Below, one piece after another: positions 58,336-64,000 of a stretch of DNA of 64,000 bases. The notes below the pieces were generated by a model, which saw nothing but the letters and a program-made list of their open reading frames with translations, was not told where the DNA came from and ran no database searches. The stretch spans positions 1,674,001 to 1,738,000 of the forward strand of contig NZ_CP049989.1 in NCBI RefSeq assembly GCF_011388215.1, written 5' to 3'. The stretch comes from Hydrogenophaga crocea. Its GTDB lineage: Bacteria > Pseudomonadota > Gammaproteobacteria > Burkholderiales > Burkholderiaceae_C. Made by a program: the position numbers and the translations under genes. The first letter of the stretch is position 1; the number at the start of each line of letters is the position of its first letter.

Positions 58336-59055
58336 TCAGCAGCGAACGGGGTTGCGGCAGAAGCGTTCGAGCTCGCGCACCACGCTGCGCTCGGCCACGG
58401 CCTTGCGGCCCGAGGAGCCGGTTTCGAGGCTGAGCTTCATCTCGTACTTCTTGAAGAAGGCGTCGAACAGCTCGCCGCCCAGCGTGCCCGTGGCCGTGAG
58501 CTGGTCGGTGCGCGCATCGTGTTCGAGCAGCACCGCGCACAGCGGCTGCTCGGCCGGCCCGCCCAGCACCTGGGCGCCACGCGCGGGGTCGTACTGGCTG
58601 TGGTCGGCACAGCAGTGGATCAGGTCGTTGCCCTTGCTCGGCGTCTGCGGGTTGGCCACCGGGCCCTTGCGGAAGCTGATGAAGCTCAGCTCCCTGGTGG
58701 GGTAGACAAGCTGGTGCGCGCAGATGGCCGAGAAGGCCACCACGCTGCGCTTGGGCCCGACGCCGCCGGGCCATTCGTAGGCCTCGCGGCCCTTGGTCTG
58801 CAGCCGCGTGGGCACGGCGGGTTTGCCCAGGTCGAGCAGGAACACCGGCGTGGCCTCGAAGGGGTAATGAAAGACGTAGTTGGTCTGCGCCACGAGCCGG
58901 GACGCCTTGATCGGCTGGCCCAGTTCGTCCACCAGCAGCGCGCGGGCGTAGGTGCGGGCTTGCGCACTGGCGGCCCAGGCGGGCGCGCCCAGGGCGGCGC
59001 TGGCCAGGGCGGCCGCGCCGGTGGCGCAGGCGGCATTGAATTCGCGGCGGTCCAT
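58336..59055 (-). CDS. Tat-exported Rieske [2Fe-2S] protein
   Basis: A 239-residue protein. The N terminus MDRREFNAACATGAAALASAALGAPAWA is a twin-arginine signal. Cluster ligands are Cys112 and His114 (ICAHQL) and Cys149 and His152 (CADH), with 34 residues between the boxes. The C terminus contains a further CRNPVRC pair. It lacks a cytochrome b or oxygenase partner next to it, so its electron partner is unknown. The ATG at 59055 is set by the Tat motif; the frame is open further upstream. It ends 4 bp from the convergent aminotransferase. Confidence 0.85.
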   Translation of the reverse strand: MDRREFNAACATGAAALASAALGAPAWAASAQARTYARALLVDELGQPIKASRLVAQTNYVFHYPFEATPVFLLDLGKPAVPTRLQTKGREAYEWPGGVGPKRSVVAFSAICAHQLVYPTRELSFISFRKGPVANPQTPSKGNDLIHCCADHSQYDPARGAQVLGGPAEQPLCAVLLEHDARTDQLTATGTLGGELFDAFFKKYEMKLSLETGSSGRKAVAERSVVRELERFCRNPVRC

Positions 59056-59248
59056 GGGGGGCTGTCTCCTGTTCGAAGGCGCGGGAAGGCCAGGGCAACA
59101 AACGGGCGGGCGGGCGGCGGACCGTGACCCAACACACACGGTGCGCGGGGAAATACCGCTCAAGTTTCCAGCGCCGAATCCGTTGAAGGTAAGCACGCGT
59201 ACACCTGGAACCTAACAGGGCCCACCTTCCTTTACCCGGATTTCCCCC

Positions 59249-60178
59249 ATGAACAGCTCCACCATCCGCCCCCCCTTCACCCTCTCGCGCCGCGCCAGCA
59301 TGCACGGCCTGGCGGCGCTGCTCGCGGCGGCTGCCCTGGGGGTCTGGCAGCCGGCGCACGCCGCCGCCGACACCACGGTGATCGAAGCGGTGCAGTTGCC
59401 GGCCCAGATCGAACGCCAGGGCCAGCGCCGCGCGGCCGAGCCCGGCGCGCTGCTGCGCGAGGGCGACAAGGCGATCACCGCGGCCGGCTCGCGCATGCTG
59501 CTGCGCATGTCCGACCGCAGCACGGTGCGGCTGGGCGAGGCCACCGAGTTCCTGGTGCAGACCCTGCAGCGCTCGCCCCAGGACGGCGCGAGCCAGATCA
59601 GCGCCGGCTTCAAGCTCATCACCGGCGTGTTCCGCTACGCCACCGACTACTCGAGCAAGGTCGTGGGCAACAAGACCGACCTGAAGCTGGGCCTGGCCAC
59701 CGCCACCGTGGGCATCCGCGGCACCGACTTCTGGGCCATGAGCGACGCCGACCACGACGCGGTCTGCGTGTTCGAGGGCCACGTGGCCGTGGAGCGCGGC
59801 GCCAGCGCCGTGGCCGACCTGCAAAAGCCCGGCGCGTTTTGGGTCACTTTCACGGGCAAGCCCGAAGCGCCGGCCGGCCAGGCCACGCCCGACCAGCTCG
59901 CCAAGTTCATCGGCCAGGCCGAGATGCGCCCGGGCCAGGGCGTGCTGCTGCAAGGCGGTGAATGGCGCCTGGTGGCCGCCGCCAACGCCACCGGCCCGCA
60001 AGCCAACGAGCTGCGCGAGCGCCTGCAGGCCGCGGGCTACCCGGCGCGCGTGGCGGGCCAGGGCAACGGCTTCGAGGTCCGCATCAACCAGTTCGCGAGC
60101 GAGCAGGACGCGCGCAGCGTGCTGGCCAAGCTCGCGCCGCTGGGCGTGACCCAGGGCAGCGTGGTGCGCGCGCGCTGA
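59249..60178 (+). CDS. Periplasmic FecR-SPOR domain protein
   Basis: A 309-residue exported protein. A signal peptide covers about 1-39 (ends QPAHA). Residues about 65-175 are a FecR domain (EGDKAITAAGSRMLLRMSDRSTVRLGEAT and the VGIRGTDFWA core); residues about 235-305 form a SPOR-like domain (LRERLQAAGYPARVAGQGNGFEVRINQF), a fold that binds denuded peptidoglycan glycans. There is no sigma factor or TonB receptor nearby, so it is not a classical FecR anti-sigma protein. The 193-bp gap to the Rieske gene shows no gene and no confident promoter. Confidence 0.85.
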   Translation: MNSSTIRPPFTLSRRASMHGLAALLAAAALGVWQPAHAAADTTVIEAVQLPAQIERQGQRRAAEPGALLREGDKAITAAGSRMLLRMSDRSTVRLGEATEFLVQTLQRSPQDGASQISAGFKLITGVFRYATDYSSKVVGNKTDLKLGLATATVGIRGTDFWAMSDADHDAVCVFEGHVAVERGASAVADLQKPGAFWVTFTGKPEAPAGQATPDQLAKFIGQAEMRPGQGVLLQGGEWRLVAAANATGPQANELRERLQAAGYPARVAGQGNGFEVRINQFASEQDARSVLAKLAPLGVTQGSVVRAR

Positions 60179-60199
60179 ACGCGCAGCGGCCCCGCGGGC

Positions 60200-63100
60200 T
60201 CAGCCGTTGAGCTGGGCCCAGGCCTTGTCGAGCCGCTTGAGGCTCACGGGCTGCGGCGTGCGCAGCTCCTGCGCGAAGAAGCTCACACGCAGTTCTTCGA
60301 GCAGCCAGCGCAGCTCCTGCAGCCGCGCGTCCTGCACGCCCTTGCGCTCGGCCACCAGGCGCCAGAAGCGTTGCTCCTGTGGCCGCAGCTCGGCCAGCCG
60401 GGCGGCGTCGCGCGCCGGGTCGGCGCGCAGCTTGTCGAGCCGCAACTGCACGGCCTTGAGGTAGCGCGGCAGGTGCTGCAACTGGGCATAGGGCGTGTCG
60501 GTGAGAAAGCGCTTGGTCACCAGGCGCTGCAACTGCTGCGCGATGTCGGCCGCCACCTCGGCCGGGGGCTTGCTGTCCTTGAGCTTGCGCTGGGCGGCCG
60601 CGAACTCGGTGAGAACGGCGCCCGCGCTGCGCGCGATCTCGGCAGCGATCAGGTTGAGCCGGCCGCGGCCATCGGCCACGCGCTGCTCGAAGGCCCGGGC
60701 ATCGGCGGGCAGGGGATCGACGAGGAAGGCGCGGTCGAGCGCGAGCGCGATCAGCTGCGCGCGCAACTCGTCGAGCGTGCCGCCGCCGCGCTCCTTGTCC
60801 ACGCCCATGAAGGCCGCGCCCATGGCCTGCAGGCCGGGGATGTTCTTCTCCAGGTACTTGAGCGCGTCCTTGATCTGCAGCGCGAACAGGCGGCGCAGGC
60901 CCTCGCGGTGGCGCGCCTGCGCGGCGTCGGGCTCGTCGAACACCTCGATGCGCACCGCGTCGCCGTCGTCGACCAGCGCGGGAAAGCCGATCAGCGTCTG
61001 GCCGCCGCGGCGGATCTCGAGCAGCTCGGGCAATTCGCCGAAGTCCCAGCGCGTGTGGCGCTGCGCGGCATCGACCGCGGGCGCGGCCGGTGCCGCGGGT
61101 GCGGCCTTGGCCAGGCGCACGGCGGGCGCGGGCGTGGGCGCTGGTGATGACGCAGAGGCGGGCGCCGCCGCCGGCACCTTGAGCGCCGCGAGCGCCTGGA
61201 ACGCGCCGCGCGCCTGCGCGCCGAGCTCGGCCTTGAGCGCCGCGAGGTGGCGGCCCTGGCCGAGCTGGCGGCCGTGTTCGTCGACCACGCGCAGGTGCAT
61301 GAACAGGTGCGGCGGCAACTGGTCGACCTTGATGTCGTTGCGCACGATGTCGAGCTGCGTGGCCGCGCGCACCTGCTTGAGCACCGCATCCACCAGGCTG
61401 CCCTGGCCGAACAGCTCGGGCGCGCTCAGGGCCTCGGTGAAGCGTTCGGCCGTGGCCGGCAACGGCACCAGACGTGAGCGCGGGCGCTGGTGCAGGGTCT
61501 TGATCAGCGCCAGCACCTTGTCCTTGAGCATGCCGGGCACCAGCCACTCGCAGCGTTCTTCGTTGACCTGGTTGAGCGCGTAGATCGGCACCGTCACCGA
61601 CAGGCCGTCGCGCGCATCGCCGGGCTCGTGCAGGTAGCTCGCGGCGCAGTCCACGCCGCCCAGGCGCACGGTGCGCGGGAAGGCCTGGGCCGTGATGCCG
61701 GCGGCCTCGTGGCGCATGAGGTCTTCGCGCGTGAGGTACAGCAGCTTGGGGTTGTCGCGCACGGCCTGGCCATACCAGCGCTCGAAGGCCGTGCCGCTCG
61801 CGATGTCGGCCGGAATCTGCTCGTCGTACCAGGCGAAGATCACCTCGTCGTCGACCAGCACGTCCTGGCGGCGCGACTTGTGTTCGAGCTCCATCACCTG
61901 GCGCACCAGCTTCTGGTTCGCGGCCAGGAAGGCCAACCGCGTGTCCCAGTCGCCGTGCACCAGGGCTTCGCGGATGAAGATCTCGCGCGCGCCCGCGGGG
62001 TCCACACGGCTGTAGTCGGCGCGGCGGTTGTGATAGACCACGAGGCCGTAGAGCGTGGCACGCTCCAGCGCCGAGACGCGCGCGGCCTTCTTTTCCCAGT
62101 GGGGATCGAGCAGCTGCTTCTTGAGCAGGTGCGCGCCCACACGTTCGAGCCAGCCAGGCTCGATGGCCGCGATGCCGCGGCCGAACAGGCGCGCGGTTTC
62201 CACCAGCTCGGCGCAGACGATCCAGCGCCCCGGCTTCTTGCTCAGGTGGGCGCCCGGGTGGCGGTGGAACTTGATGCCGCGCGCGCCCAGGTACCAGTCT
62301 TCGGTGTCGCTCTTGCAGCCGATGTTGCCGAGCAGGCCCGCGAGCATGGCGCAGTGCAGCTGCTCGTAGCTGGCGGGCGCGGTGTTGAGCCGCCAGCCCT
62401 GCTCGCTCACCACGGTGTGCAGCTGGTTGTGCGTGTCGCGCCATTCGCGCACGCGACGCACGTTGATGAAGTTTTCCCGCAGCAGGTTCTCGTACTGGCG
62501 GTGGCTGAGCTTGTGGTCGGTGCCGTGGCCGCCCTTGCTGTCTTCGAGCCACTTCCAGAGCTTGAGCGTGCCGACGAACTCGCTCTTGTCGTCGTCGAAC
62601 TTGGCATGCGCCTGGTCGGCCTGGGCCTGCTTGTCGATCGGGCGGTCGCGCACGTCCTGCGCGCTGAGCGCGGCGGCGATCACCAGCACCTCGTCGAGCG
62701 CGCCCGCGTCGCGCGCGGCCAGGATCATGCGGCCCACGCGCGGGTCGAGCGGCAGGCGCGACAAGGCCTGGCCGATGTCGGTGAGTTCGTTGGCCTCATC
62801 GACCGCGCCAAGTTCGGCGAGCAGCTGGTAGCCGTCGGCGATGGCGCGGCGCTGCGGCGCGTCGACGAAGGCGAAGTCTTCCACCGCGCCCAGGTGCAGG
62901 GCCTTCATGCGCAGGATCACGCCCGCGAGCGAGCTGCGCAGGATCTCGGGGTCGGTGAAGCGCGGGCGGCCGTTGAAGTCGGCCTCGTCGTAGAGGCGGA
63001 TGCAGATGCCGTCGGCCACGCGGCCGCAGCGGCCGGCGCGCTGGTTGGCCGCGGCCTGGCTGATGGGCTCGACCAGCAGCTGCTCGACCTTCTGGCGGAA

Positions 63101-64000
63101 GCTGTAGCGCTTCACGCGCGCGGTGCCGGCGTCGATCACGTAACGGATGCCGGGCACCGTGAGCGAGGTCTCGGCCACGTTGGTGGCGAGCACGATGCGG
63201 CGCTGGCCGTGCGGCTGGAAGATGCGGTCCTGCTCGGCCTGGCTCAGGCGCGCGAAGAGCGGCAGCACCTCGGCGTTGCGGTGCAGCGGCTGGTGCGCGA
63301 GGTGCTTGCGCAGGTGGTCGGCGGCCTCGCGGATCTCGCGTTCGCCGGGCAGGAAGACCAGGATGTCGCCGCCCTGCCCGCCGCGCCAGAGCTCGTCCAC
63401 GCCGTCGGCGATGGCGTTGTTCAGGTCGTACTCGCGGCTTTCCTCGAAGGGTCGCCAGCGCACCTCCACGGGATAGGTGCGGCCCGAGACCATGAGCACG
63501 GGCGCCTTGCCCCGGGCCGAGGCGAAGTACTCGGCGAAGCGGTCGGCGTCGATCGTGGCCGAGGTGACGATGAGCTTGAGGTCGGGCCGGCGCGGCAGCA
63601 GCTGGCGCAGGTAGCCCAGCAGGAAGTCGATGTTGAGGCTGCGCTCGTGGGCCTCGTCGATGATGATCGTGTCGTAGGCCTTGAGGTCCGGGTCGGTCTG
63701 CGTCTCGGCGAGCAGGATGCCGTCGGTCATGAGCTTGACGGACGCGTCGCGCGAGAGCCGGTCCTGGAAGCGCACCTTGTAGCCCACCACCTCGCCCAGC
63801 GGGGTCTGCAGCTCTTCGGCGATGCGCTTGGCCACCGAGCTCGCGGCGATGCGGCGCGGCTGGGTGTGGCCGATCAGACGGCCGCGTTCGCCCGGTTTCG
63901 CGTTGAGCTTGCCGCGCCCCATGGCGAGCGCGATCTTGGGCAGCTGCGTGGTCTTGCCCGAGCCGGTCTCGCCGCACACGATGACCACCTGGTGCTCGCG
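60200..64000 (-). CDS. hrpA: ATP-dependent RNA helicase HrpA (partial, N terminus beyond window)
   Basis: At least 1266 residues of a DEAH-box helicase; the gene is cut by the window end, with four codons before VIVCGETGSGKTTQLPKIAL. Visible: Walker A GETGSGKT, motif II DEAHERSLNIDFLLGYL, motif III TSATIDADRF, motif VI QRAGRCGRVADG, then the ratchet and OB-fold, and the long HrpA-specific DUF3418 region ending QPVSLKRLDKAWAQLNG. HrpA acts on mRNA processing and rescue of stalled ribosomes. It converges with the FecR-SPOR gene 21 bp away. Confidence 0.95.
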   Translation of the reverse strand, partial: REHQVVIVCGETGSGKTTQLPKIALAMGRGKLNAKPGERGRLIGHTQPRRIAASSVAKRIAEELQTPLGEVVGYKVRFQDRLSRDASVKLMTDGILLAETQTDPDLKAYDTIIIDEAHERSLNIDFLLGYLRQLLPRRPDLKLIVTSATIDADRFAEYFASARGKAPVLMVSGRTYPVEVRWRPFEESREYDLNNAIADGVDELWRGGQGGDILVFLPGEREIREAADHLRKHLAHQPLHRNAEVLPLFARLSQAEQDRIFQPHGQRRIVLATNVAETSLTVPGIRYVIDAGTARVKRYSFRQKVEQLLVEPISQAAANQRAGRCGRVADGICIRLYDEADFNGRPRFTDPEILRSSLAGVILRMKALHLGAVEDFAFVDAPQRRAIADGYQLLAELGAVDEANELTDIGQALSRLPLDPRVGRMILAARDAGALDEVLVIAAALSAQDVRDRPIDKQAQADQAHAKFDDDKSEFVGTLKLWKWLEDSKGGHGTDHKLSHRQYENLLRENFINVRRVREWRDTHNQLHTVVSEQGWRLNTAPASYEQLHCAMLAGLLGNIGCKSDTEDWYLGARGIKFHRHPGAHLSKKPGRWIVCAELVETARLFGRGIAAIEPGWLERVGAHLLKKQLLDPHWEKKAARVSALERATLYGLVVYHNRRADYSRVDPAGAREIFIREALVHGDWDTRLAFLAANQKLVRQVMELEHKSRRQDVLVDDEVIFAWYDEQIPADIASGTAFERWYGQAVRDNPKLLYLTREDLMRHEAAGITAQAFPRTVRLGGVDCAASYLHEPGDARDGLSVTVPIYALNQVNEERCEWLVPGMLKDKVLALIKTLHQRPRSRLVPLPATAERFTEALSAPELFGQGSLVDAVLKQVRAATQLDIVRNDIKVDQLPPHLFMHLRVVDEHGRQLGQGRHLAALKAELGAQARGAFQALAALKVPAAAPASASSPAPTPAPAVRLAKAAPAAPAAPAVDAAQRHTRWDFGELPELLEIRRGGQTLIGFPALVDDGDAVRIEVFDEPDAAQARHREGLRRLFALQIKDALKYLEKNIPGLQAMGAAFMGVDKERGGGTLDELRAQLIALALDRAFLVDPLPADARAFEQRVADGRGRLNLIAAEIARSAGAVLTEFAAAQRKLKDSKPPAEVAADIAQQLQRLVTKRFLTDTPYAQLQHLPRYLKAVQLRLDKLRADPARDAARLAELRPQEQRFWRLVAERKGVQDARLQELRWLLEELRVSFFAQELRTPQPVSLKRLDKAWAQLNG

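Overview
The window is a gene-dense, high-GC (roughly 70 % by eye) chromosomal segment of a Gram-negative betaproteobacterium. The most likely home is Burkholderiales, family Comamonadaceae (Hydrogenophaga/Acidovorax-like). This rests on the synteny yhbY / rlmE-ftsH-folP-glmM, rimP-nusA-infB-rbfA-truB-typA and holC-pepA / lptF-lptG, on Comamonadaceae-like protein sequences, and on LPS-export and Tat-exported proteins. No insertion sequence, integrase, phage gene or CRISPR array was seen. The last gene (hrpA) runs off the right edge.

Layout. 1-5.9 kb: a ribbon-helix-helix-like DNA-binding protein with a Lys/Pro/Ala tail behind a triple 8-bp operator-like repeat; then a minus-strand run of overlapping genes (OlsB-like acyltransferase, LpxH-like phosphoesterase, GT4 glycosyltransferase, polyphosphate kinase, SixA phosphatase). 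6-8.1 kb: a DOMON-like protein, a NamZ-type muramidase and the remnant of an acetyltransferase fused to the 3' end of glmM. 8-13.6 kb: glmM, folP, ftsH, rlmE and divergent yhbY. 13.6-18.2 kb: oligopeptidase A, a periplasmic glutaredoxin-like protein, rpiA, pyrD. 18.3-19.4 kb: an orphan gene whose C-terminal half carries the landmarks of a eukaryotic-type RasGAP domain; this is the outstanding finding. 19.4-21.5 kb: an enoyl-CoA hydratase-family hydrolase and a DMT permease.

21.5-29.9 kb is the translation/transcription operon rimP-nusA-infB-rbfA-truB-typA (minus strand), driven by a strong sigma70-like promoter with a terminator-like hairpin between promoter and rimP (possible attenuation). 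29.9-36.5 kb: two small membrane proteins and the yejABEF peptide importer, divergent from fabI. 37.3-41.6 kb: a PLP amino-acid decarboxylase, NfeD plus stomatin-like SPFH protein, a DUF2237 protein and tRNA-Ser(GGA). 41.7-45.8 kb: slyX and the glycine-betaine importer proVWX behind a strong promoter and a leader of about 320 nt. 45.8-50.2 kb: an Nramp-related transporter, a sirtuin, a TSUP permease, a TlpA-like thioredoxin, a probable new small RNA and a periplasmic glutathione peroxidase. 50.2-57.1 kb: a branched-chain amino-acid-type binding lipoprotein, holC-pepA, divergent lptF-lptG, a CbiX-like chelatase and a CysB-type regulator. 57.1-64 kb: an aminotransferase, a Tat-exported Rieske protein, a FecR-SPOR fusion and hrpA.

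Recurring features: TGATG/ATGA start-stop overlaps inside operons, and several genes with a good -10 hexamer only 6-8 nt before the start codon and no Shine-Dalgarno, suggesting leaderless mRNAs. Start codons given here were chosen from ribosome-binding sites, gene overlaps and family length; all functional names rest on motif and family recognition, not on database searches.
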